Source: Bradyrhizobium ottawaense (GTDB taxonomy: Bacteria > Pseudomonadota > Alphaproteobacteria > Rhizobiales > Xanthobacteraceae). Taken from it: a DNA stretch of 64,000 nucleotides. A model generated the notes under the pieces. The model saw nothing but the letters and a program-made list of their open reading frames with translations. It made no database searches and was not told the origin of the DNA. The DNA lies in assembly GCF_900099825.1 (NCBI RefSeq), contig NZ_LT629693.1, forward strand, positions 744,001 through 808,000, given 5' to 3'. Made by a program: the position numbers and the translations under genes. Numbering within the stretch: position 1 is the stretch's first letter; every line of letters starts with the position of its first letter. Shown here piece after piece: positions 34,341 through 43,478 of the stretch.

Positions 34341-35060
34341 ATGAGCGAGCTTCGTGACCTTGTCATCGATGCCCACGGCGGCATCGCGCGCTGGAATAAA
34401 GTGAAAACCATCGAAGGCGACATGTCCATCACTGGTGGGCTTTGGGCGCGAAGGGGATGGCCTGCCGTTCTCAAGAACGTCCACGTCACCGCCGCCACCG
34501 GCCATCAATGGATCAGCTACCGGCCGTTCATCAGCACGACCACGCGCAGTTCATGCACGCCTGAGCATACGGCGATCGAAACGCTCGACGGAAAGCCGGT
34601 CAAGGACCGCCGCAATCCGCGCGCCGCCTTTGACGGTCATACCGTCGAAACGCCGTGGGACGATCTCAACCTCGCCTATTTCAGTGGCTATGCGATGTGG
34701 AATTACCTCACGACGCCCTTCATCTTCGCGCTGCCCGGCTTCCAGACCGAGGAGATTGAGCCCTGGGATGAGAACGGCGAAAAGCGCCAGCGGCTCAAGG
34801 TTACGTTTCCGGATCACATTGCGACGCACTGCGCCGAGCAGGTCTTCCATATCAATGGCGAAGGCTTGATTTGCCGCATGGATTACAGCGCGCCCGTCGC
34901 CGGCGGCGCACCGACAGCGCATTATCTATCCGACCACCGGGATTTCGACGGGTTCAAGGTGGCCACCAAGCGGCAGGCGCTGCGCCGGAGGGCCGACGGT
35001 ACCGCCCTTCCCGATCCGGTTTTCGTGGCGATCGATATCGCCAGGCTAAGCTTCTCATGA
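34341..35060 (+). CDS. Uncharacterised protein upstream of molybdenum hydroxylase
   Basis: A protein of about 239 residues, not recognised with certainty. It starts MSELRDLVIDAHGGIARWNKV and contains many aromatic residues (LAYFSGYAMWNYLTTPFIF) and alternating strands such as VTFPDHIATHC and ICRMDYSAPVAGG, suggesting a beta-rich fold. No signal peptide. ATG 34341 is preferred; an ATG 39 bp earlier lacks a ribosome site. It lies 24 bp before the iron-sulfur subunit gene on the same strand, so it is probably part of that operon. Possible accessory or ligand-binding role. Confidence 0.7.
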   Translation: MSELRDLVIDAHGGIARWNKVKTIEGDMSITGGLWARRGWPAVLKNVHVTAATGHQWISYRPFISTTTRSSCTPEHTAIETLDGKPVKDRRNPRAAFDGHTVETPWDDLNLAYFSGYAMWNYLTTPFIFALPGFQTEEIEPWDENGEKRQRLKVTFPDHIATHCAEQVFHINGEGLICRMDYSAPVAGGAPTAHYLSDHRDFDGFKVATKRQALRRRADGTALPDPVFVAIDIARLSFS

Positions 35061-35084
35061 CTGTTACCCAGCTCGGAGGAAAGC

Positions 35085-35582
35085 ATGTCTGATACCGATG
35101 AGAAGCGTCACGTCGTGACGATCGACGTCAACGGCGCGCGCCATACCGCTTCCGTGGAAGCGCGCAAGCTGCTGGTTCATCTGTTGCGGGACGATTTTGG
35201 CTTCACCGGCACCCATGTCGGCTGCGACACCTCGCAGTGCGGCGCCTGCACCGTCGCTATCGATGGACAGGCGGTCAAATCCTGCACGGTTCTCGCCGTG
35301 ATGGCCGACGGCGCGTCGATCACGACGATCGAAGGGCTCGCGCCCGCGGGTGGCGCACTGCATCCGATACAGGCGGCCTTCCATGAACACCATGCCCTGC
35401 AATGCGGCTTCTGCACGCCAGGCATGATCATGGCTGCCCGGCAGTTGCTGGCGCAAAACCCTGACCCGACCGAGGGCGAGATTCGCCATCACCTCACCGG
35501 CAATATCTGCCGCTGCACCGGCTACACCAACATCGTCCGCGCCGTTCAATCCCTCGCTTCGGAGACGCATCGCCATGACTGA
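35085..35582 (+). CDS. Xanthine-oxidase-family hydroxylase, [2Fe-2S] subunit (CoxS type)
   Basis: A 165-residue iron-sulfur subunit. The plant-type cluster uses C47, C52, C55 and C67 ([10 protein letters not shown]...SC) and the second cluster C107, C110, C142 and C144 (CGFC...CRCTG). It passes electrons from the molybdenum site to FAD. Its end overlaps the large-subunit start by 8 bp, so translation is coupled. Small-large-medium gene order is characteristic of this family. Confidence 0.93.
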   Translation: MSDTDEKRHVVTIDVNGARHTASVEARKLLVHLLRDDFGFTGTHVGCDTSQCGACTVAIDGQAVKSCTVLAVMADGASITTIEGLAPAGGALHPIQAAFHEHHALQCGFCTPGMIMAARQLLAQNPDPTEGEIRHHLTGNICRCTGYTNIVRAVQSLASETHRHD

Positions 35583-37947
35583 GGCTACCGCGATCAAATA
35601 TGTCGGCCAGCCGCTGCGACGCCGCGAGGACTTCAAGTTCGTCACCGGCAAGGGCCGCTATACCGACGACATCAAGTCGCCGGGCATGTTGCATATGGCG
35701 GTGCTGCGATCGCCCCATGCCCATGCCGTCATCAGCCGAGTCGATCTAACGGCGGCACAGGCAGCGCCGGGAGTTCGTCTGGTTTTGTCGGGGGCCGATC
35801 TTGCGGGCAAGATCGGTGCAATCGTTCCCAACTGGATCATACCGGGGACGAAGATACCGGACCGGCCCGTCGTCGCCGTTGACCGCGTCAGGTTCGTCGG
35901 CGAATGCGTCGCACTGGTGGTCGCCGAAACCCAAGCGATGGCGCACGATGCCATCGGTCTGATCGACGTCGACTACGAAACGCTTCCAGCCGTAACCGAC
36001 GAGGAAGCGGCGATCCGCGACGGCGCACCGCAACTCCACGACAACGTGCCCAACAACATCACCACGGTCTACAAGATGGGTGGCGGCGACTACAGGAAGG
36101 CCGCACAGGAAGCCGATCAGGTCATCCGCCTGCGCGTGGCCAACAATCGCCTGATTCCGACCTGCATGGAGACCCGCTCCATCCTGGCCGAGCCCGACGT
36201 GAGCGGCACCCTGGCGATCTACCTGCAGAGCCAGGTGCCGCACATGCATCGCCGCTGGATCGCCGATGCGGTCGGCATTTCCGAGCATCAGCTGAGAATC
36301 GTCGCGCCCGATATCGGCGGCGGGTTCGGCGCGAAGATGCATCTCTATCCGGAAGAACTGCTCTGCCCGTATCTGGCGCGTCACCTCGGCGTTCCCGTCA
36401 AGTGGTGGGAATCGCGCTCCGAAAGCCATCAATCCACCAACCATGGCCGCGCCCACACGGAGACGATCGAGATCGCGTTCCGCAACGACGGCAAGATACT
36501 CGGCCTGAAAGTCGATACGCTGGGCAATGTCGGCGCCTATCTGTCGAACATGGCGAGTGGCGGCCCGACGGTGAACACGATCAATTTCGGCACCGGGGCC
36601 TACAAGATCGACCACTACGAGGCGCGCTCCAGGGTGATCGTGACCAACACGGTCCCGGTCGACGCCTATCGCGGCTATGGCCGGCCCGAAGGGGCGTACA
36701 TCGCCGAACGCGCGATCGACGCGGTCGCACGGCACCTCGATATCGATCAGGTGGAAATACGCAGGCGCAATTTCATTCAGCGCACTGATTTTCCGTACAA
36801 GCCCTACAACGGGCCTGCGGTGACCTACGATAGCGGCGATTACGAAGGCTGCCTGGCAAAGGCGATGGAAGCCTTCGACTACGGGGCTCGCAGCAAGGAA
36901 CGCGATCAATTGCGCGCCAAGGGCCGCTATCGCGGCATTGGTGTCGCGGCCTATACCCATATGTGCGGCATGGCGCCGTCACGCCGCCTGGCCCTGATGG
37001 GCTTCAACCGCGGAGGCTGGGAAAGCGCCCGGGTCAGCGTCGACTCGGGCGGTCGGGTCGTCATTTTTTCCGGATCCATGAGTCAGGGCCACGGCCATGT
37101 CACGTCGCTGGCGCAGATTGCCGCCGATGTCCTGCAGGTGCCGATCGAACACATCGACGTGGTGCAGGGCGACACGCGGCAGGTCCAGGCCGGTCACGGC
37201 ACCTTCAACTCCCGCTCGATGGCGGTGGGTGGCTCGGGCGTTCACGTCTCCTCTACCCGCGTGGTCGCCAAGGCGAAAAAGATCGCCGCAAGCATGCTGG
37301 AGGTGGACGAAGCCGACGTTTCCTTTTCTGCAGGCCAGTTCAGCGTCCCGGGGACCGACATTGCCTCGGTGACGTTCGGCGCGGTGGCCCGGATGGCCTA
37401 TGTCGGCCACAAGCTTCCGGACGGAATGGAGCCGGGTCTCGACGAGACTGTGTTTTACGATCCCAAGGGCATGGGCGCGCCTTCGGGAATCCACTTGGCC
37501 TATGTCGACGTCGATCCGGAGACCGGGATCGTCGATATTCTGGATTATGTCGCCGTCGATGATGCCGGCACCATCATCAATCCGCTTTTTGCGGCCGGCC
37601 AGATTCACGGCGGGGTCGTCCAAGGCATCGCGCAGGCGCTTTACGAAGAAGTCAGTTATGACCCTGATACCGGGCAGTTGATGACCGGCTCGCTGCTCGA
37701 TTACGCGGTGCCGCGCGCGGAGCATGTCCCCACCATACGGTCGCTGTTTCAGGAGACGCCCTCGCCCACCAACCCGATCGGCGTCAAGGGCATCGGCGAA
37801 AGCGGCTCGATCGCAGCACCCCCATGCATGGTGCACGCCGTGCTCGATGCGCTTTCACCGTTCGGGATTAAACATCTGGACATGCCGATGACGCCGCCGC
37901 GCGTCTGGTCGGCGATCCAGAAGGCACGCGCCGGAGCAGACCGATGA
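35575..37947 (+). CDS. Xanthine-oxidase-family hydroxylase, molybdopterin-binding subunit (CoxL type)
   Basis: A 790-residue catalytic subunit. [20 protein letters not shown] opens the protein, [17 protein letters not shown] is the first cofactor motif, [10 protein letters not shown] the loop near the molybdenum, [18 protein letters not shown] follows, and GVKGIGESG carries the conserved catalytic glutamate. The CO-dehydrogenase loop AYRCSFR is replaced, so CO oxidation by a form I enzyme is unlikely. It probably hydroxylates an aromatic, heterocyclic or aldehyde substrate. It overlaps both neighbours by a few bases. Confidence 0.92.
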   Translation: MTEATAIKYVGQPLRRREDFKFVTGKGRYTDDIKSPGMLHMAVLRSPHAHAVISRVDLTAAQAAPGVRLVLSGADLAGKIGAIVPNWIIPGTKIPDRPVVAVDRVRFVGECVALVVAETQAMAHDAIGLIDVDYETLPAVTDEEAAIRDGAPQLHDNVPNNITTVYKMGGGDYRKAAQEADQVIRLRVANNRLIPTCMETRSILAEPDVSGTLAIYLQSQVPHMHRRWIADAVGISEHQLRIVAPDIGGGFGAKMHLYPEELLCPYLARHLGVPVKWWESRSESHQSTNHGRAHTETIEIAFRNDGKILGLKVDTLGNVGAYLSNMASGGPTVNTINFGTGAYKIDHYEARSRVIVTNTVPVDAYRGYGRPEGAYIAERAIDAVARHLDIDQVEIRRRNFIQRTDFPYKPYNGPAVTYDSGDYEGCLAKAMEAFDYGARSKERDQLRAKGRYRGIGVAAYTHMCGMAPSRRLALMGFNRGGWESARVSVDSGGRVVIFSGSMSQGHGHVTSLAQIAADVLQVPIEHIDVVQGDTRQVQAGHGTFNSRSMAVGGSGVHVSSTRVVAKAKKIAASMLEVDEADVSFSAGQFSVPGTDIASVTFGAVARMAYVGHKLPDGMEPGLDETVFYDPKGMGAPSGIHLAYVDVDPETGIVDILDYVAVDDAGTIINPLFAAGQIHGGVVQGIAQALYEEVSYDPDTGQLMTGSLLDYAVPRAEHVPTIRSLFQETPSPTNPIGVKGIGESGSIAAPPCMVHAVLDALSPFGIKHLDMPMTPPRVWSAIQKARAGADR

Positions 37948-38798
37948 TCCCGGCCTCATTCGACTATGTCCGCGCCACGTCGCTCACCCACGCCATCGGC
38001 CTGCTGCAAGACGACCCCGACGGCAACAAGCTCGTGGCCGGCGGCCATACGCTGATCCCGACGTTGAAATTGCGGTTGGCATCGCCCGCGCTGTTGATCG
38101 ATATCAGCGGCATCGATGAGTTAAAGGGGATCGAAGTTGCCGACCGCATCAGGATCGGAGCCTTGACCACGCATGCCGAACTGCTGGCTTCAAAACCTCT
38201 GCGAGAGGTGCTGCCGATCTTCCGTCAAGCCGCCGACATGATCGCCGACCCGCAAGTGCGCAATCGCGGCACCATTGGCGGTTCACTGGCAAACGCCGAC
38301 CCTGCGGCCGACTGGCCGGCGGTCGTCATCGCGCTGAAGGGCGAACTGGAGCTGGCCGGCCCGACTGGACGCAGATGTGTCGCGGCAAGGGACTTCTTCG
38401 TCGACATCATGACCACCACGCTCGAGCCAGGAGAGGTGCTTGTTGCGATCCATATTCCGCGTCCGAACCCCGGCGCGAAATTCCGGTATCGCAAGATACG
38501 CCATCCGGCGAGCGGGTTTGCCGTTGTCGGGGTTGCTGTCGCGCTGCGCTTGCAAGGCGGCATCGTTTCGGAAGCCACGATCGCCATCACCGGCGCGACT
38601 GGCCGGGCCTTTGCGGCCGATTCCGCGAGCGCGCATCTGATCGGAAAGTCGCTATCGACTGAAAACATCGCAACGGCCGCATCGTTCGCCAGCGAACAGG
38701 CCGAGTGCCTGTCGGACCATTACGCCTCGGCGGATTATCGCAAGCATCTGGTTAAGACCGAGGTCAGCAGGGCGTTGGCGTCGCTGAATGGTGCCTGA
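37944..38798 (+). CDS. Xanthine-oxidase-family hydroxylase, FAD-binding subunit (CoxM type)
   Basis: A 284-residue FAD subunit. VAGGHTLIPTLKLRLA and NRGTIGGSLANADPAADWP are the two FAD motifs (AGGxS/T and TIGG). RYRKIRHPASGFAVVG is in the C-terminal domain. Its ATG overlaps the large-subunit stop by 4 bp. Completes a three-subunit enzyme with the two genes before it. No maturation genes (CoxD-type or xdhC) lie in the window. Confidence 0.92.
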   Translation: MIPASFDYVRATSLTHAIGLLQDDPDGNKLVAGGHTLIPTLKLRLASPALLIDISGIDELKGIEVADRIRIGALTTHAELLASKPLREVLPIFRQAADMIADPQVRNRGTIGGSLANADPAADWPAVVIALKGELELAGPTGRRCVAARDFFVDIMTTTLEPGEVLVAIHIPRPNPGAKFRYRKIRHPASGFAVVGVAVALRLQGGIVSEATIAITGATGRAFAADSASAHLIGKSLSTENIATAASFASEQAECLSDHYASADYRKHLVKTEVSRALASLNGA

Positions 38799-38898
38799 GC
38801 GGGCCAGCTGATCTGCGCCGTTGACGTTGAAAAAGCAGAAAACTCAATAGAGGACGCCCGCCCTCTTACTCCGCATCGTAGAACGTCGCGGATTTTGA

Positions 38899-38939
38899 CG
38901 CTCCCTAGGGGAATCGAACCCCTGTTTCAGCCTTGAGAG
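38899..38939 (-). tRNA. 3' fragment of tRNA-Glu(CTC), probable integrase attachment site
   Basis: On the minus strand the segment starts at the anticodon loop CTCTCAA and continues with stem GGCTG, T-arm AGGGG-TTCGATT-CCCCT and acceptor AGGGAGC plus discriminator G. The 5' half (D-arm and 5' acceptor strand) is absent: upstream sequence does not pair. The acceptor strand and CTC anticodon fit tRNA-Glu. A tRNA 3' half ending at the anticodon loop beside an integrase gene is a typical attachment scar. It is not a functional tRNA gene. Confidence 0.75.
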
Positions 38940-38981
38940 AGCCAAATAATGGCTCCTTCTCCGTTCGCCACCGTCCGCCTA

Positions 38982-39066
38982 CGTTCAATAATTTCAATAT
39001 GTTGAACGCCTATAATCCGGTATTGTTCGCCAAGTACGCGGACTTATATTCAACGGATATTCAACG
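38982..39066. repeat. Short inverted and direct repeats before the integrase
   Basis: CGTTCAA at 38982-38988 pairs with TTGAACG at 39002-39008, and ATTCAACG occurs twice (39048-39055, 39059-39066, 3 bp apart). Located between the attachment fragment and the integrase start, they could be arm-type integrase sites or its promoter operator. Functional role is inference. Confidence 0.42.
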
Positions 39067-39083
39067 TAAAACCGACCAACGCG

Positions 39084-40469
39084 ATGTCGAAGACACTCAC
39101 CGAGGCTCAAGTTACGACGGCTAATGCGCGCTCCAGGCTGGGGCTTGGCGTGCATTGGCGTCGCCTCGATGCGGAAGCGCATCTGGGCTATCGCAAAGGA
39201 AAGCAGAGCGGCGTTTGGTTTGTCCGCTGGCGTAATCACCACGAAGGCGGCAACTACAAGCAGGCGCCAGTCGGCGTCGCCAACGACATCAACGACAAGC
39301 CCGCCGCCGGGATTCTGACCTACGAATAGGCCGTGAGAACGGCACGGGAGGCCGTAGCTCGAGCCAGAACAGAAGCTGCGGCGCAGGCGGCGGGCCCGGC
39401 TCCTACGGTGCGATCGGCCGTTGAATCCTACATCAAGGAACGCGACGCTCGAGAAAAGCGCCGAACAGGTCGCGACGTCCGATCCGACGCGGGCACCAAA
39501 CTGCGGCGCTACGTTCTTGGTCAAAAAAAGCGCGGCAATCAGGAAGCTGCGCAAGCTGCTCCTCTCGCATCGGTGCATCTGCATGCCTTGAAAGAAGACG
39601 ACTTGATAACGTGGCGTGAGGGTTTGCCGGAGGACTTAAAGGTCACGACCAAGCAGCGGTTCGTGAATGACCTCAAGGCCGCACTGAATGCCGCGTGGCC
39701 GCGGCTTTCCGCAGATCGGAAGAAACTAAACCCGACGTTCCCCGCCATTGTGAAGGCCGGCTTCAAAGCCGAGCGGATCGATGATGATGATGATGTGTCG
39801 GTTGCACGGGATAACCAGATTCTCACGGATGAGGAGGTTGGCGGCATCCTTCAAGCTGCGTGTGAAGTCGATCAGGAGCAAGGATTTGATGGCGATCTAT
39901 ATCGGATCGTCGTATGTCTGGCCGCGACCGGCGCGCGGTATGCCCAGGTCAGGCGAATGCGTATAGGCGACGTTCAGGTTTCTGCACGGCGTCTGATGGT
40001 GCCGGGCTCCTACAAGGGGCGCGGCGGCAATAGCGGCTCAGACCCGGTCCCAGTGGGCGACGATGTAAGTGCGGTGCTTTTGCGCGCAATCGCAGGGCGG
40101 CCAAGCGATGCCCCTCTTTTCGAGCGATGGATCCATGAACAGGAGCCGAGGGGTATCGCCTGGAAGAAGTCTGAACGCGGTCCGTGGAAAAGAGCCGAAC
40201 TTGCACGTCCCTGGAAGGCCATTCGCGAGCGCGCCGGTATGCCGGAGGTGATTCCCTATGCTTTGCGGCACTCGAGCATCGTGCGCGGTCTCCGAAAGGG
40301 CTTGCCCATCCAACAGGTCGCCAAACTGCACAACACCTCAGTCACAATGATCGAGCGGCACTACGCGAAATACATTGCGACCGCCTTGGAAGACCTCGCA
40401 AGGGCGGCAGTTGTGTCTCTGGTGCCGCGGAGTGATGGAAACGTGGGGCCGATGGGAAAACGCGCGTAG
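39084..40469 (+). pseudogene. Tyrosine site-specific integrase, interrupted by an in-frame TAG
   Basis: Two frames in the same phase, 39084-39329 and 39333-40469, make one integrase of about 460 residues apart from the TAG at 39327-39329 (TYE-stop-AVRTAREAV). The N-terminal part (GLGVHWRRLD, GVWFVRWR) is an arm-binding-like domain. The catalytic domain has TGARYAQVRRMRIGDV, YALRHSSIVRGLR with the H-x-x-R, and ERHYAKYI with the tyrosine. A single CAG-to-TAG change would explain it. The downstream part can start at GTG 39333 but would lack the N-terminal domain. It lies 144 bp from the tRNA-Glu fragment. Confidence 0.82.
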
Positions 40470-40810
40470 CCGCATCAGCCGTTGTCGCGGCACTCACTGT
40501 TTTGCTGTCGGTTCGAACGATCGGATGCAGAGGCGAACAGTGCGGTGGCGGAGAGAGTGTCAGTCAATCCCCATTGATTTACAAGCTGTTTTCATTCTAG
40601 CAGGTGGGAACCTACGGTCTTGGCTACCAACCAATGGCCGTTGGATGGTAGCTCATCCAAATTCTGGCCCAGCCCATCAATTTCAGTCGGTGGTCGACGT
40701 CATGAAGAGCCAACGTGCGGTCTCGCAAGTCAGCGTAACGCGGAGTGCCCCTGAACGTGCTGCGGCTTCCGACGGCGACTTCAACTGGTGGTCAACACCA
40801 GAAGAGACAT
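40470..40810. other. 341-bp region without a supported gene
   Basis: It lies between the convergent integrase and monooxygenase genes. I see no credible coding frame, palindrome or repeat. Confidence 0.55.
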
Positions 40811-42445
40811 TCAGCCGATCGAAAATCCCTCATACCCGCGCTCGGCGCTTTCGTTGCATATCGCCATGTACGTCCCGAGACCGCCAGCAAAGGCCAGCAT
40901 CTCTCGCCGCTTGCCGGGTATGTTCGCGCCGACCCACCAGGAGTCGGCGCGGGGGATGAGAGTGGCGTCCACCGCTTCAAACACTTTCGCACGCCACGCT
41001 TCCTCCGCCGGCACCGTCGCCTCGAACTGCGCCCAGTTGCGTCCGCGTACATGGTCCAGCATCTTGGCGACCCACTCGCCCTGAAGCTCCGCGGCAGTCG
41101 GTCCATTGGCGAAAGCGTTCGGGCTGTGCGGACCATAGACAAAAAGGAGATTGGGATAACCGGCGGATGCCATTCCCAGATGGGCTCGAACGCCGTCCGC
41201 CCACTTTTGCTTCAGAGTCCTGCCGTCCGTGCCCCAGATATCGATGCTGGTCAGTCCACCTGTCACCGCGTCAAACCCGGTAGCCAGGACCAGAACATCT
41301 AGTCCGTACTCGCCGGCTGTAGTCTTGATCCCACTGCGGGTCACTTTCTCGATCGGCGTGTTGCGGAGATCGACAAGGCTCACGTTGGACTGATTGAAGA
41401 TGTCGAAGAAATTCTGCTCCAACGACGGCCGCTTGGCGCCATAGGGATGAATCGGCTCCGTCGGCGCCAGGATCTCGGCAATGGCTGGATCCTTGATCCG
41501 AGCCCGCGTCTTGTCACGCCAAAAATCGTAGGCGGCGCGGTTCGACTGCTCGTCGATAAGAAGGTCATTGAACGAGCCAACCCACGGCGCAAAGCCGCCG
41601 ATCTCCCAAACGCGCTCAAACGTCGCCTGCCGCTCCTCGGCGGATACCTCCGACGCGGCCTTCTCGAGAGACTGGTAGTCGAAACCTCCAAGCGTCGTTC
41701 TGCGCTTCTCGTAGGCGACCGGGTATCCCTTCTTCATGCGAAGAATTGTGTCATCGTCCAGCCTCTTCTGCCGCATCGGCAGAGCCAGATTAGGCGTGCG
41801 CTGGAAGACCGTGAGTTGGGCCGCCACTGCGGCGGCTTCTTGAGCCACCTGCACGCCGCTTGCCCCTGTGCCGATGACCCCGACCCGCTTGCCGGCCAAG
41901 TCCAAACCTTGCTGCGGCCAAAGCGCGGTGTGATGTCGTTCCCCGGCAAAGTCGCTCAGGCCCGGCAGATTCGGTGTGTAGGGCTTCGAACCCAAACCAA
42001 CGCAGACCACGAAGTAACGGGGCCGGATTACGGAGCCGTCGCTCGAACGGACCGTCCAACGATTGCTCGCCGCGTCAAACTCAGCCTCCTCGACGCGCGC
42101 GTTGAAGCGAATGTCGCGGCTAAGGTCGAGCTTCTCGTCCAGATAGTGGAAGTAGTCACGGATTTCAGGCCACGCAGGATAGAGCTCCGTGAACTTCCAA
42201 TCTCGCCACAGATCCTCGCGCGAAAACTGATACATCGGGCCGGGAGAATCGACGCGCGCTCCTGGATAACAATTCCAGTACCAGACACCTCCAAGGCCGC
42301 TCCCAGCCTCAATCGCTTGGACCGACATGCCCATACCGCGCAGGCGGTCAAGAAGGTAAACACCAGCAAATCCCGCGCCCACAACAAGAACGTCGAGTTC
42401 TTTCGCCCCGCCATTATCCGCTCGCTTCGCTTTGGTCGTGCTCAT
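40811..42445 (-). CDS. Baeyer-Villiger monooxygenase (flavin-dependent, cyclic-ketone type)
   Basis: A 544-residue class B flavoprotein. FAD motif VVGAGFAG (21-28), NADPH motif IGTGASG (191-197), and between them the Baeyer-Villiger fingerprint FxGxxxHxxxWP as FAGERHHTALWP (166-177). The N-terminal ELDVLVVGAGFAGVYLLDR and GVWYWNCYPGARVDS match cyclohexanone-monooxygenase-like enzymes, and the length fits. It inserts oxygen next to a carbonyl to form an ester or lactone. It is divergent from a LysR gene across 103 bp. A hydrolase and SDRs further on would process product and precursor. Confidence 0.9.
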   Translation of the reverse strand: MSTTKAKRADNGGAKELDVLVVGAGFAGVYLLDRLRGMGMSVQAIEAGSGLGGVWYWNCYPGARVDSPGPMYQFSREDLWRDWKFTELYPAWPEIRDYFHYLDEKLDLSRDIRFNARVEEAEFDAASNRWTVRSSDGSVIRPRYFVVCVGLGSKPYTPNLPGLSDFAGERHHTALWPQQGLDLAGKRVGVIGTGASGVQVAQEAAAVAAQLTVFQRTPNLALPMRQKRLDDDTILRMKKGYPVAYEKRRTTLGGFDYQSLEKAASEVSAEERQATFERVWEIGGFAPWVGSFNDLLIDEQSNRAAYDFWRDKTRARIKDPAIAEILAPTEPIHPYGAKRPSLEQNFFDIFNQSNVSLVDLRNTPIEKVTRSGIKTTAGEYGLDVLVLATGFDAVTGGLTSIDIWGTDGRTLKQKWADGVRAHLGMASAGYPNLLFVYGPHSPNAFANGPTAAELQGEWVAKMLDHVRGRNWAQFEATVPAEEAWRAKVFEAVDATLIPRADSWWVGANIPGKRREMLAFAGGLGTYMAICNESAERGYEGFSIG

Positions 42446-42548
42446 GATGGTCCACTCTTCGAAGGTCCGTTGATCTGGCGAAGGTGGACCCGCCGGTAGT
42501 CATGCAGTAGACTCTGGTCTGGCACATCCTTTGTGAAATGAAATCACA

Positions 42549-43478
42549 ATGGCCCGGTTGGACGTAAATCGTTCCGGCGAGATGGAAGTTTTTGCGCGAG
42601 TTTTCGAGCTCGGTGGATTTTCCGCCGCGGCGCGCGAGCTTCGCATGACCCCCTCGGCGATCAGCAAGCTTGTCGGCCGTCTCGAGACCAGGCTCGGGGC
42701 GCGGCTGGTAAATCGTTCGACGAAGGGGCTTCAGTTCACGCCAGAAGGTCGGTTGTTCTATGACCGGAGCATACGACTGCTCGCCGACCTGGACGAGGTC
42801 GAGCGATCCGTCGCCAAATCCAAGGTCCCGAGCGGAAAAATCAGGGTGAGCGCTAACCTGCCGGTCGGGCGTTCGTTGCTGTTGCCGATCGTCCCCGCTT
42901 TTCTCGATGCCTATCCGAAGCTGTCTCTGGAGATATCCCTGACTGATCAGGTGATCGATCTTATCGAACAGCGAACCGACGTTGCACTGCGCAGCGGACC
43001 GCTTAAAAGCTCCCGGCTTATTGCGCGGAAGCTTGGCGCCGCGCGGATGGTGATCGTGGGATCACCGGGCTATTTTGCGCGACACGGCGTCCCGAAGACG
43101 CCTGATGAGCTGGCGCAGCATAATTGTCTTGACTTCTGCTATGCCCGAGCGGTGAAGAGCTGGCCTTTGTCCGAGGAGGGCGTGCAGAGAACGATACCGC
43201 CCTCTGGAAATGTCCAAGCCAGCGATGGCGATGCGTTGCGGACGCTCGCCCTCGACAATGTCGGCCTCGTTCGGTTGGCCTCGTTCATAGTCAGGGATGA
43301 TATTGCCGCCAATCGTCTCGTCCCTGTCCTCGAGGCGTTCAATCCGGGCGACATCGACGAATTGCATGCTGTCTATCTTGGGCAGAGTGGGCTCCTGCCG
43401 CTTCGGATCCGTGTCTTCCTCGACTTTCTTGCCGATCGCATCAAACTCACCGACGACTGGCGGCCCAAGCACTTGTGA
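42549..43478 (+). CDS. LysR-family transcriptional regulator
   Basis: A 309-residue LysR protein. The HTH is in the first 65 residues (FARVFELGGFSAAARELRMT, PSAISKLVGRLETRLG, then LVNRSTKGLQFTPEG). The effector domain starts near 95 (GKIRVSANLPVGRSLLLPIV). It is divergent from the Baeyer-Villiger monooxygenase, so it probably controls it. SD-like sequence is weak before ATG 42549. Its 3' end overlaps a convergent MFS frame by 417 bp, which leaves its own frame intact. Confidence 0.88.
   Translation: MARLDVNRSGEMEVFARVFELGGFSAAARELRMTPSAISKLVGRLETRLGARLVNRSTKGLQFTPEGRLFYDRSIRLLADLDEVERSVAKSKVPSGKIRVSANLPVGRSLLLPIVPAFLDAYPKLSLEISLTDQVIDLIEQRTDVALRSGPLKSSRLIARKLGAARMVIVGSPGYFARHGVPKTPDELAQHNCLDFCYARAVKSWPLSEEGVQRTIPPSGNVQASDGDALRTLALDNVGLVRLASFIVRDDIAANRLVPVLEAFNPGDIDELHAVYLGQSGLLPLRIRVFLDFLADRIKLTDDWRPKHL

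Noticed and set aside
35575..37947. Aerobic carbon monoxide dehydrogenase
   Set aside because: The form I active-site loop is absent (AYRGYGRPE is present instead) and no cox accessory genes accompany it.
38899..38939. Functional tRNA-Glu gene
   Set aside because: Only the 3' half from the anticodon loop is present; no D-arm or 5' acceptor strand can be paired.
40470..40810. Small genes between integrase and Baeyer-Villiger gene
   Set aside because: Frames crossing the gap are extensions of antisense frames from the neighbours and lack start signals.
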